A stretch of 64,000 bases of DNA from AP-15 sp963762575. GTDB taxonomy: Bacteria > Pseudomonadota > Alphaproteobacteria > ATCC43930 > CGMCC-115725. Both the position numbers and the translations under genes were made by a program. This document shows, in pieces, positions 55,146-62,819 of the stretch. Position 1 is the first letter of the stretch; every line of letters starts with the position of its first letter. The DNA is taken from positions 186,001 through 250,000 of the forward strand of contig CAVXLL010000002.1 in assembly GCA_963762575.1 (NCBI GenBank), read 5' to 3'. Under the pieces are notes generated by a model, which did not search any database, was not told the origin of the DNA, and saw nothing but the letters and a program-made list of their open reading frames with translations.

Positions 55146-55842
55146 CGGGGGCTGGGCATAGATCTAAGCCGATAAAGGAACGCGCCGGGTTCGTCTTGCT
55201 GACCAGCGCAGCCCTGCTGCATCCCGTCTCGGCAGCCCAAGCTTGGGCGGAAGATGAGCCGGCCGCGAGGGCTCTGTTCCCGCTGTTACGGAGCGCGCCC
55301 CGAAGCCAGCGAGCGGCAGATGCCTGACCGAGTGACGGACTCGCAGTCAGTCGGATCCTCGCCCGCCGGCAATCAGGTTCGATCGACCAAAGTCGCAGTT
55401 GTCGTAAAAGAAGCCTCGCCTCCACTCCGCGTTTTATCGCGGCGCGGTGGTGGCCAAGAAGCAAGCACCTATGCGGCTCGCGAACCATACAATAGGCGCC
55501 GACTCTCGTCGACTACCCCCCGCAATGTGGTTTCCGAACAAGAGCCAAGGCGGGATCAGTCGCCAGCCGAGCCTGGGATCGGCCACCTTTCCCCACCGAG
55601 CGACTATCCCGAGCCGCGGATCGGGAGCACCAGCGAGCCCTTACCCGAGCCGCGACAAGCTCCACCTCCGAATTACTTTGCCGGTCCGCCCGCATATGGT
55701 TATGCCCCGAGCTACCGTATGCATGGGTACCACTTGGACCGGGATCTTTCGGTAAAGAAGCGCTCCCTCTCCAAATGCCGACCATCCCCTGAGGGAATCA
55801 CAGCGGGGCCAGCTCTCAAGTTGATGGAGGTCAACTAACCCG
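55146..55842. other. Degenerate 0.7-kb stretch between the importer and the monooxygenase remnant
   Basis: No confident gene. One frame at 55168-55250 encodes a signal-peptide-like FVLLTSAALLHPVSAAQAWA but has no ordinary start codon. It passes into stop codons after about 30 more residues, while another frame (55254-55838) continues with Pro/Arg-rich sequence. Together they look like a secreted-protein gene broken by frameshifts. Confidence 0.4.
55254..55838 (+). CDS. Possible Pro/Arg-rich protein, uncertain
   Basis: 194-codon open frame, or 173 codons from the ATG at 55317. It is rich in Pro, Arg, Ser and Glu, with a Pro/Tyr-rich end (PPNYFAGPPAYGYAPSYR). No domain was recognised. The Pro/Tyr tail resembles low-complexity C-termini of small secreted proteins, and the signal peptide seen in another frame just upstream may belong to it. 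It may be an accidental frame in GC-rich DNA. Confidence 0.25.
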   Translation: MSRPRGLCSRCYGARPEASERQMPDRVTDSQSVGSSPAGNQVRSTKVAVVVKEASPPLRVLSRRGGGQEASTYAAREPYNRRRLSSTTPRNVVSEQEPRRDQSPAEPGIGHLSPPSDYPEPRIGSTSEPLPEPRQAPPPNYFAGPPAYGYAPSYRMHGYHLDRDLSVKKRSLSKCRPSPEGITAGPALKLMEVN

Positions 55843-56695
55843 ATGATCAAACGATTTCATGCGCTCTATATAGGCCAGATTGAGCTGGATAACATGCGGC
55901 CTGCATGGTACGCCGGCAAACAATCGCCGGTGTCCGAACGAGCGGCTCAGCGAGGTATTCTGGACGGCCCGCGATGTGGCTCGGGAGATGGACGAGCTCG
56001 GCTATTACAACTTCTGGACCGCCGAGCACCATTTCCAGCGGGAAGGGTATGAATGCTGCCCAACCTAATTCAGCTCGGACTACGGCTGGCCACGCAGACG
56101 CGGCGTCTGAAATTCGGCGGCGCATTCAGTATCCTCCCGATGTGGCATCCGATCCGGCTGGCGGAAGATTACGCGATGGCGGACATCGTCACCGACGGTC
56201 GCATCATCATGGGAGTGGCCGTGGTTATCACACGCGCGAAGTGGAGAGCTTTGGAACAGCTCTCCTCGATACTGAGACAATCGCGAGTTTTTCGAAGAGC
56301 AGCTCCATCTTCTGCTGAAATGCTTCAAGGAAGACGCTTTTTATCACAAGGGCAAATATTACCAATGTCCTCCGTCCGTCCCCTATCGTGACTACCAGCT
56401 TGAGGAAATTACTGTCGTGCCACGGCCGAAGCACTTGCGGGTTGAGATATGGATGCCGATAGCCAGCGGCAGGACCATTATTATGATGGCGAAATACGGC
56501 CTAAAGGCGATGGTCACCTTGAGCGGCGAAAAATCCTTGAGGACGTGGTCTGCGCCTTTCACCCGGCCTACGTCCGGCATGGCCGCGCTTCACAGCTTCA
56601 TGATTTACTGGGCCGAGGGATTGCCGCCCGCGGAGTTCAAAGAGCAGCTCAGGTGGTTCGCCAAAGATGTGATGCCGGCGTTCAACCGTGCTTGA
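55843..56695 (+). pseudogene. LLM-class flavin-dependent monooxygenase, decayed
   Basis: Luciferase-like family pieces appear in several frames: MIKRFHALYIGQIELDN, then FWTARDVAREMDELGYYNFW and TAEHHFQREGYEC, then LPNLIQLGLRLATQTRRLKF with LPMWHPIRLAEDYAMADIV, then GRGYHTREVESFG, then VPRPKHLRVEIWMPIASG, and finally the C-terminus WAEGLPPAEFKEQLRWFA. At least four single-base changes of both signs (an insertion near 55894; losses near 56054, 56220 and 56275) and an internal deletion near 56570-56600 are needed to explain the order. The intact family length is about 370-400 residues, so this is a true pseudogene. Confidence 0.8.
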
Positions 56696-56928
56696 GTGAA
56701 GATACCGATCGGGACGCTTTGGCTCATAAGCCTCAGATTGTCAGAGCCACAACGAAGACCGAATCCGTCATCGACATGTGGACCTGAGGCGACAGCGAGA
56801 GTTCTCCAACGGCGGGCTGATCATCGGCTCCACGCTGCAGCGCCTCTTGTGGCATTCATCGCGAGCCAACATCTTGTCGCGGGTGAAGGCTGCTCCGTTA
56901 TCATGGCGCGGTCACCGGAGATTTGCAG

Positions 56929-58209
56929 ATGCACCCCTTGCAGCCGGTCCGCGGCACCCAAGACCTCTTGCCGGAGGTGGCGCGCCGCCATCGGCAAGTG
57001 AGCGAGACTGCGCGCGCCGTAGCCGAGCTCTACGGCTTTGTCGAGATATCAACTCCGATATTCGAATTCACCGATGTCTTCGCGCGGCCGATCGGCGAGC
57101 ACACCGACATTGTTGCCAAAGAGATGTATACGTTTACCGATCGTGGCGGAGAAGAGGTGACGCTGCGGCCGGAGAACACTGCCGGTGTGGTCCGCGCGGT
57201 TCTCTCGAACAGCCTCGTCCAGAGCGTGCCCCTTAAGTTCTTCTATAGCGGCCCGATGTTCCGCTACGAACGGCCGCAAAAGGGCCAATTCCGTCAGTTC
57301 CACCAGATCGGCGTCGAACTGATCGGCGTGGCGCAGCCGCAAGCCGATATCGAGGTTATCGCCTCGGGGCGCCGCATTCTCGACGCACTTGGTATAGGCG
57401 ACCGCATCGTGCTCGAGCTCAATACGCTCGGAGACGTCGAGAGTCGCGGCGCTTATCGGGAAGCGCTCGTCTCTTATTTTTCGGCAAGGATCTCCGAGTT
57501 GTCTGAAGACAGCCGGCGGCGGCTCGAGCGCAACCCGCTTCGCATCCTCAATTCAAAGGAAGACACCGACCAGCGCGTCGCGCGGGATGCTCCCGTATTT
57601 GCCGATTACCTGAATGCCGAGTCGTGCCGCTTCTTCGAACGGGTCCGCGCGGGACTGGATCGGCTCGGCATAAACTACCGGCTCAACCCGCGCCTCGTGC
57701 GCGGGCTCGATTACTACACCCATACCGCGTTCGAGTTCGTGACGACTGACCTGGGCGCGCAAGGTACGGTGATGGGTGGTGGGCGATATGACGGGTTGGT
57801 CGAGACGATGGGCGGGCCCGCGGTGCCCGGGATGGGCTGGGCCGCGGGGATCGAACGCCTCGCGATGCTGATTGCAGAGACGCCGTCGCCGCAGCGCCCG
57901 GTGGCGGTCGTGCCGGTCGGTGAAGCTGCTGAATTGCCGGCGTTGATGATCGCCGAAGTGCTGAGACGGTATGGCCATGCCGTCGATGTTGGCTATTCCG
58001 GCAATCTCACCCGCCGCATGCGACGGGCCGCTCACGTGAACGCGCGCGCTGCAGTGCTGATCGGGGAAAACGAGATCGCCCGGCACGTCGTCGCCCTGCG
58101 CGATCTCGACAGTGGCGACCAAACTGACGTGGTCACGGATCTTGAGATGGCGCCGATGGACATTCCATTAAGCGAGCTGAGGGCACGACTAAGGGCGCTG
58201 TACGACTGA
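56929..58209 (+). CDS. hisS: Histidyl-tRNA synthetase
   Basis: 426 residues from the ATG at 56929, which has GGAG eight bases upstream; a TTG two codons earlier is less likely. Class II synthetase core: PVRGTQDLLPE at the start, motif 2 in FFYSGPMFRYERPQKGQFRQ, the histidine-A segment LVRGLDYYTHTAFE, motif 3 in GMGWAAGIERLAML, and a C-terminal anticodon-binding domain (about 325-426). The 230 bp upstream contain no gene. It leads the hisS-prfA-prmC run. Confidence 0.97.
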   Translation: MHPLQPVRGTQDLLPEVARRHRQVSETARAVAELYGFVEISTPIFEFTDVFARPIGEHTDIVAKEMYTFTDRGGEEVTLRPENTAGVVRAVLSNSLVQSVPLKFFYSGPMFRYERPQKGQFRQFHQIGVELIGVAQPQADIEVIASGRRILDALGIGDRIVLELNTLGDVESRGAYREALVSYFSARISELSEDSRRRLERNPLRILNSKEDTDQRVARDAPVFADYLNAESCRFFERVRAGLDRLGINYRLNPRLVRGLDYYTHTAFEFVTTDLGAQGTVMGGGRYDGLVETMGGPAVPGMGWAAGIERLAMLIAETPSPQRPVAVVPVGEAAELPALMIAEVLRRYGHAVDVGYSGNLTRRMRRAAHVNARAAVLIGENEIARHVVALRDLDSGDQTDVVTDLEMAPMDIPLSELRARLRALYD

Positions 58210-58220
58210 GCGGTGACAGC

Positions 58221-59303
58221 ATGGAAGATTCTCTCGAAGCGCATTTGGGACAACTCGTCCGGCGTCATGCGGAGTTGCGCGACGCGCTCGGCGGCACGGG
58301 GCTCACGGGCGCCGATTTTGCAAGATTGTCGAAGGAACACAGTGATCTGACCCCGATTGTCGATGGGATCGACGCGCTCCGCCGCGCGCGCGACGAGTTC
58401 GCCTCGCTCACGGATCTCGCCCAATCCAGCGAAGATGCGGAGCTGAAAGAGCTTGCCGAGGACGAGCTGCGCGCCTTGCGGGAGCGGCTTCCCGCGCTTG
58501 AGCAGCGAGTCAAGCTGGCACTCTTGCCAAAGGACGCCGACGACGAGCGTAACGCCATTCTCGAGGTCCGCGCCGGTACCGGTGGCGACGAGGCGGCATT
58601 GTTCGCGGCGGAACTCTTTCGTATGTACCAAAGGTACGCCGCATTCCGAGGGTGGCGATTCGAGATCCTCGATCTTTCCGAAACCGGCCTCGGCGGATTT
58701 AAAGAGGCGGCTGCCTTGATCAGCGGTCGGGACGTTTTCGCCAGGCTGAAATTCGAGTCGGGAGTACACCGCGTCCAACGCGTACCCGAAACCGAGGCGG
58801 CTGGTCGTATACATACCTCCGCCGCGACAGTCGCTGTGCTCCCCGAGGCGGAAGACGTCGATGTCCGCATAGACGACAGGGACTTGCGCATCGATGTTTT
58901 CCGCGCGAGCGGACCCGGCGGCCAGTCGGTTAACACGACAGACAGCGCGGTGCGGATCACCCACATCCCGACAGGGCTGGTAGTGATCCAGCAGGACGAG
59001 AAATCGCAGCACAAGAACAAGGCTAAGGCGCTAAAGGTTCTTCGCTCGCGCCTTTACGACGCGGAACGGCAAGCGCGCGACACCGCACGCGCTGCCGAGC
59101 GGAAAAGCCAAGTCGGCAGCGGTGACCGATCGGAGCGGATACGTACCTACAATTTCCCGCAAGGGCGAGTCACCGACCACCGGGTCAAACTCACCCTCTA
59201 TAAATTAGACAACGTAATGAGCGGGGAAGCGTTGGACGAAATCATCGACGCAATTGTGGCCGAGGATCAGGCCGCAAAGTTGGCTGCTGTTGAAACAAAC
59301 TGA
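58221..59303 (+). CDS. prfA: Peptide chain release factor 1
   Basis: 360 residues, full length. It recognises UAA and UAG. The codon-recognition tripeptide PxT is present as PET (RVPETEAAGRIHTS), and the peptidyl-transferase GGQ lies in ASGPGGQSVNTTDSAVRI. It starts 11 bp after hisS and overlaps prmC, whose product methylates the GGQ glutamine. An RF1-dependent amber codon interrupts the regulator gene at 18418. Confidence 0.97.
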   Translation: MEDSLEAHLGQLVRRHAELRDALGGTGLTGADFARLSKEHSDLTPIVDGIDALRRARDEFASLTDLAQSSEDAELKELAEDELRALRERLPALEQRVKLALLPKDADDERNAILEVRAGTGGDEAALFAAELFRMYQRYAAFRGWRFEILDLSETGLGGFKEAAALISGRDVFARLKFESGVHRVQRVPETEAAGRIHTSAATVAVLPEAEDVDVRIDDRDLRIDVFRASGPGGQSVNTTDSAVRITHIPTGLVVIQQDEKSQHKNKAKALKVLRSRLYDAERQARDTARAAERKSQVGSGDRSERIRTYNFPQGRVTDHRVKLTLYKLDNVMSGEALDEIIDAIVAEDQAAKLAAVETN

Positions 59304-60201
59304 AAGGACACGCGGCTGGCTTGTTGCCGAAACCGCGGCAGCATTATCGGCAACCGGTGTGGCGGATCCGCGACGGCAGGCCCGCCGACTGATTTCCGAA
59401 GCTCTCGCGATATCTCGGCCCGATCTCTTCGCTCATCCCGATCGCACCGTAGACGAACAGCAGACCAGTAGGGTGCGGGCACTGTTGCGTCGTATAGTCG
59501 CTGGTGAGCCGTTGAGCCGCATTCTCGAAAGGCGTGAGTTTTGGGGGCTGGAGTTTCGTCTGTCCCCCGACACTCTCGACCCCCGACCCGAGACAGAGAC
59601 GGTCATCGAGGCCGTGCTGAGGCGGGCGCCTGATCGAGACGTACCCCTCCGTTTACTCGATTTAGGCACCGGCACGGGCTGCCTCCTGCTGGCACTCCTC
59701 GCTGAGTTTCCGGCAGCGAGCGGCATTGGTATCGATATCGCCGAGGGCGCGGTGAGGACCGCAGCCCGCAACGCTGTCCTCTTGGGTCTTGTCGAGCGAG
59801 CCCGCTTCTTTGTCGGTGATTGGGCAACTGCAGTGTCGGCGAGGTTTGATATTATCCTCGTGAATGCGCCCTACATCGCCAGCGAAGCACTCGCGCAACT
59901 GCCTCGAGAGGTTGCCTGTTACGATCCATGGCTGGCTCTCGATGGCGGTGAGGACGGATTGCGGTCGTATCGGAAAATAGCCGAAGCTGTGCCGAGGTTT
60001 CTTTCCTCCCAAGGGATCTTAGCTACCGAAATCGGGGCCGGTCAGGCAGGCGCGATCGCCAGTATGATGAAGGATAACGGCCTAGTCGTAGACGGCATCG
60101 AAAGGGATCTTGCCGGTATTGCTCGATGCGTGATCGCTCGGCCTGCGTCGCATGGCAGGGTGAGACAGAAAAAGGTTGGAATGCGCTGCGCTCCCGTCTA
60201 G
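59290..60201 (+). CDS. prmC: Release factor glutamine methyltransferase PrmC, variant NAPY motif
   Basis: 303 residues from TTG 59290, inside the prfA end; TTG 59254 is another possible start. The N-terminal helical domain (RGWLVAETAAALSATGV, GEPLSRILERREFWGLEF) holds the release factor. Motif LLDLGTGTGCLLLALLAEFP binds SAM. The catalytic NPPY, which positions the GGQ glutamine, reads NAPY here (IILVNAPYIASEAL). ETEIGAGQ-type ATEIGAGQAGAI follows. Context makes PrmC certain; the Pro-to-Ala change may affect efficiency. Confidence 0.93.
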   Translation: MKQTERTRGWLVAETAAALSATGVADPRRQARRLISEALAISRPDLFAHPDRTVDEQQTSRVRALLRRIVAGEPLSRILERREFWGLEFRLSPDTLDPRPETETVIEAVLRRAPDRDVPLRLLDLGTGTGCLLLALLAEFPAASGIGIDIAEGAVRTAARNAVLLGLVERARFFVGDWATAVSARFDIILVNAPYIASEALAQLPREVACYDPWLALDGGEDGLRSYRKIAEAVPRFLSSQGILATEIGAGQAGAIASMMKDNGLVVDGIERDLAGIARCVIARPASHGRVRQKKVGMRCAPV

Positions 60202-60334
60202 GCTGGGTTAGTTGGGGGGCTCGGTGTCGTGATCCGCAGCGGCACTATCCACCTGAAAGCGCCCGAAAGGGGCTAGGGGGAATGCTCCTGCCGGACAAAG
60301 GTCCGATAATGTCCATCGCGATTAGATAGGTGTC

Positions 60335-60742
60335 ATGAGACCAGGACCAAACAAACGCTCGCGGGGCCGCAACAACGGGAACAACCAGCACCATAACCGT
60401 CCGCGGATGCCGCATCGGGTTCAGACTTTTGACAGCAACGGTCCGAACATAAAGATCCGTGGTAACGCGTATCAGGTCTTTGAACGCTATGTAGCGCTCG
60501 CACGTGAGGCGGCAGCAAGCGGAGACCGGATCGCAGCCGAAAATTTTTATCAGCACGCGGAGCACTATTTCCGCGTCATGAATGCAAACGGCGACGCCAA
60601 TTCCCAGGGGGGGGCACCACGGCCGACCACTCCGGCCGATCTTGAGTTGAGCGGCGCCGAAGGAGAACGCCAAGTGGCAGAAGAAAATCTGGTGCAACCC
60701 CGGCCTCACCCGCTGCCGGATGATCAGCCACCCGGGTTCTGA
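60335..60742 (+). CDS. DUF4167 domain protein
   Basis: 135 residues. A basic, Asn/Arg-rich start (RPGPNKRSRGRNNGNN) leads to the conserved core RVQTFDSNGPNIKIRGNAYQ and VFERYVALAREAAASGDRI-AAENFYQHAEHYFRVM, followed by a variable acidic tail. The family is found almost only in alphaproteobacteria directly after prmC, and its basic start suggests nucleic-acid binding. Function is unproven. Confidence 0.92.
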   Translation: MRPGPNKRSRGRNNGNNQHHNRPRMPHRVQTFDSNGPNIKIRGNAYQVFERYVALAREAAASGDRIAAENFYQHAEHYFRVMNANGDANSQGGAPRPTTPADLELSGAEGERQVAEENLVQPRPHPLPDDQPPGF

Positions 60743-60811
60743 ACAGGCCGAGAACGGTCTCCTGGCAATGTTTAAGAAACGGTTGGGACGCAGGAAGCCG
60801 GGCTACCCGGT

Positions 60812-61501
60812 TCACCCCTCCTGATCAGAGCCAACGACAAGGTGGCATTCTCGGACTTGGTCGCGCGGAACCCTCAATGTGGCGGGGGGGGTCAACTGGC
60901 GCAGGACGAGCGTGTCCCCCTCCCAACCCACGAACTGTTTTATCAAAACCGCCTGTCCCTCTTTATACACGACCACGTCCCGACCGCGGATCGGTGGCTT
61001 GAACGGGTTTACGTGCAGTAGCCAACCCGGTTCATAGCGCGGTTCCATACTGTCACCGACCATGTAGATGGCGTAAGCCGAGCGCACGCCATTCAAGTTG
61101 GCGGGCCGTGGGGTGTATCCGATGGGGCCATCTTCAAGGAACATCTCCTGGTCGGTTCCCCCCCGCGCACCACTGCGGATGGGTATCCGATCCGGCTCCT
61201 GAAGCGGTCGCGACGGCGAAGCGGCAGCTATAGTAGAACCGGAAGACGGCGGGCGGCCGCGCCCAGGCCGTGTGACCTCGCTCGCCGGCGGAGTGGCAGT
61301 GATATCGACTGCGTGCCGCAAGACCTCGTCTTCCGGCACGCGGAGGAAAGCGGCTATCTGGACGACCTCCAGCGGCTTCATTTGACGGTCACCCTTGAGC
61401 ATGCGGGAAACCGCTGATGGGGCAAGACGGAGATGGCGAGCGAGATCAGCTTGGGATGCACTGACGCGCGCTAAGGCTTGGGTAAACCAGGAACCGTCCA
61501 T
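60812..61501 (-). CDS. Phage-type XRE/S24 repressor
   Basis: 229 residues. The N-terminal helix-turn-helix (about 1-60) has SASQADLARHLRLAPSAVSR and MLKGDRQM. The C-terminal S24/LexA-like peptidase domain has AYAIYMVGDSMEPRYEPGW (catalytic Ser) and RGRDVVVYKEGQAVLIKQFV (catalytic Lys). Such CI-like repressors self-cleave on RecA activation and keep phage genes silent. It is divergent from the genes at 61584 onward, across a promoter with an operator-like dyad. Confidence 0.9.
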   Translation of the reverse strand: MDGSWFTQALARVSASQADLARHLRLAPSAVSRMLKGDRQMKPLEVVQIAAFLRVPEDEVLRHAVDITATPPASEVTRPGRGRPPSSGSTIAAASPSRPLQEPDRIPIRSGARGGTDQEMFLEDGPIGYTPRPANLNGVRSAYAIYMVGDSMEPRYEPGWLLHVNPFKPPIRGRDVVVYKEGQAVLIKQFVGWEGDTLVLRQLTPPATLRVPRDQVRECHLVVGSDQEG

Positions 61502-61526
61502 AATGCGTCCTTCACAATTTGCTGTT

Positions 61527-61556
61527 GTTGACGCAGCATCAACGAATACCTAACAT
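61527..61556 (+). promoter_or_regulatory. Rightward phage-type promoter with overlapping dyad operator
   Basis: TTGACG (61528-61533), a 17-bp spacer and TAACAT (61551-61556). The inverted repeat GTTGA-N7-TCAAC (61527-61543) covers the -35 and half of the spacer. A further GTTGA half-site lies at 61568-61572. The arrangement is what a repressor binding site would look like. Confidence 0.55.
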
Positions 61557-61583
61557 ACCGGTGCATTGTTGACAAGGCAATAG

Positions 61584-61904
61584 ATGAACAATCGCATGAA
61601 TATGACAAAGGTTTTTTTATGCTCCACGATTGAGAAACAAGAGGAGGATCTCGGTTGCGCCTATATAATAGACGAAGCAGACGGTCGGCGCGTTTGCGCG
61701 GCCATGCGGCAGTCGTACTCATCTTATTGTCCACACCACCATTCTCTCTGCCACATCGCATGCGGCAGCAAGGCTGAAACCGATCGGTTGCGCGAAGTCG
61801 AAGCGCTTGCAACCGTTGTCGGTGGCCGACGCGCGGGTCAGCGCGAGGAGCCAACTCGACAGTTCCTGAAGCGTTTGGAGCAGGCTGTCCGCGAACTTTC
61901 TTGA
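61584..61904 (+). CDS. Small phage-module protein of unknown function
   Basis: 106 residues from the ATG at 61584 (ATG 61602 is possible). A Cys/His cluster (SSYCPHHHSLCHIACGS) in the middle could bind metal. The C-terminal half is basic with a helix (TRQFLKRLEQAVREL). It is first of the genes divergent from the repressor. The family is not recognised. Confidence 0.6.
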   Translation: MNNRMNMTKVFLCSTIEKQEEDLGCAYIIDEADGRRVCAAMRQSYSSYCPHHHSLCHIACGSKAETDRLREVEALATVVGGRRAGQREEPTRQFLKRLEQAVRELS

Positions 61905-61943
61905 TGTAATTGTTCTTGTTTTGTTTCGCAGAAAGGAGGGGTG

Positions 61944-62504
61944 ATGCAGAGACACTCTCGGCATGGGCCACCAGTCCCAGAAATTGCCGATGCTACGCCG
62001 ACGCGAGAGCGGAGCACCCATGGCATGGTTGAGCGCCTGGAGCGAGCGATCGGCGATGCTTCCGGCCATCCTGCCCGACCCTATCGTTTTGTCGACACGC
62101 TCGCGGTTATGGAAAGACGGGGCTCGATCACCGCGGGAATGCGGCAAGCCGGCGAGGATTTTCGAGATTGTTTCGCCATCGCGCAGCTTGACCCGCTGAG
62201 CGCTTTTGACGTATCGCGCCCGAGGATTGGGAGCCGGGGCGGTTTTAGATCGGTAGAAGAACCCGGGTCACGAATTGAGAATGCGCGTAACCTGGTCTGG
62301 CGCGCAACCCTTGCTGTTGGCGGCCTCGGCTCCGCTGGCGGTTCATGTATATGGCACGTAGTGGGGTGGCAACAGTCTCTGAAGGAATGGGCGCTTCAGC
62401 AGGGCTGGAACGGGCGGCGCGTGAGCCAAGAGGCCGCCTCCGGTATACTGATTGCCTCTCTGGGGACGCTCGTGGCGCATTTCGGCAAATCGAAAGCTTG
62501 CTAA
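61944..62504 (+). CDS. DUF6456-like protein
   Basis: 186 residues from the ATG at 61944, with an excellent AAGGAGG 4 bases upstream. The core resembles DUF6456: DTLAVMERRGSITAGMRQAG, FRDCFAIAQLDPLSAFDV, SCIWHVVGWQQSLKEWALQQ and RRVSQEAASGILIASLGTL. The C-terminal part looks helix-turn-helix-like. Members occur in alphaproteobacterial phage and gene-transfer-agent surroundings. Its role is unknown; a DNA-binding or packaging accessory is inference. Confidence 0.7.
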   Translation: MQRHSRHGPPVPEIADATPTRERSTHGMVERLERAIGDASGHPARPYRFVDTLAVMERRGSITAGMRQAGEDFRDCFAIAQLDPLSAFDVSRPRIGSRGGFRSVEEPGSRIENARNLVWRATLAVGGLGSAGGSCIWHVVGWQQSLKEWALQQGWNGRRVSQEAASGILIASLGTLVAHFGKSKAC

Positions 62505-62518
62505 TCTGATATTGTGTA

Positions 62519-62547
62519 TTGACAAATCCGGATCTAGGCGATATAGT
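62519..62547 (+). promoter_or_regulatory. Strong sigma70-like promoter before the terminase
   Basis: TTGACA (62519-62524), a 17-bp spacer and TATAGT (62542-62547), close to consensus and the best promoter I see in the window. The 315-bp gap 62505-62819 holds this promoter and about 260 bp of leader in which no gene is supported. A long untranslated leader or a degenerate small-terminase gene are both possible. Confidence 0.65.
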
Positions 62548-62819
62548 AGCGGTATATTGGCAAGAGTGGGGAACAGGACCGCGTCGGCTTCCCCGATGGC
62601 AACGCCGCATACAGGGTGGGCCGATGGGCAGGCGTTCCCGTTGCGCTTTCTGGAAATCATATCCGGCGTCATCTTGACCGATTCCGACGGTGCTCCTTAA
62701 AGAGCTGCGCGAAAAATTGGTCCTGGGTGCAATCACCGGCATCCCAGCTTTCGCAAGCACCGCGCCGTAAAGCCGAAAATCCGCGGGATGCTTAGAAACA
62801 CCAAAGGATTTCCTAAAGG

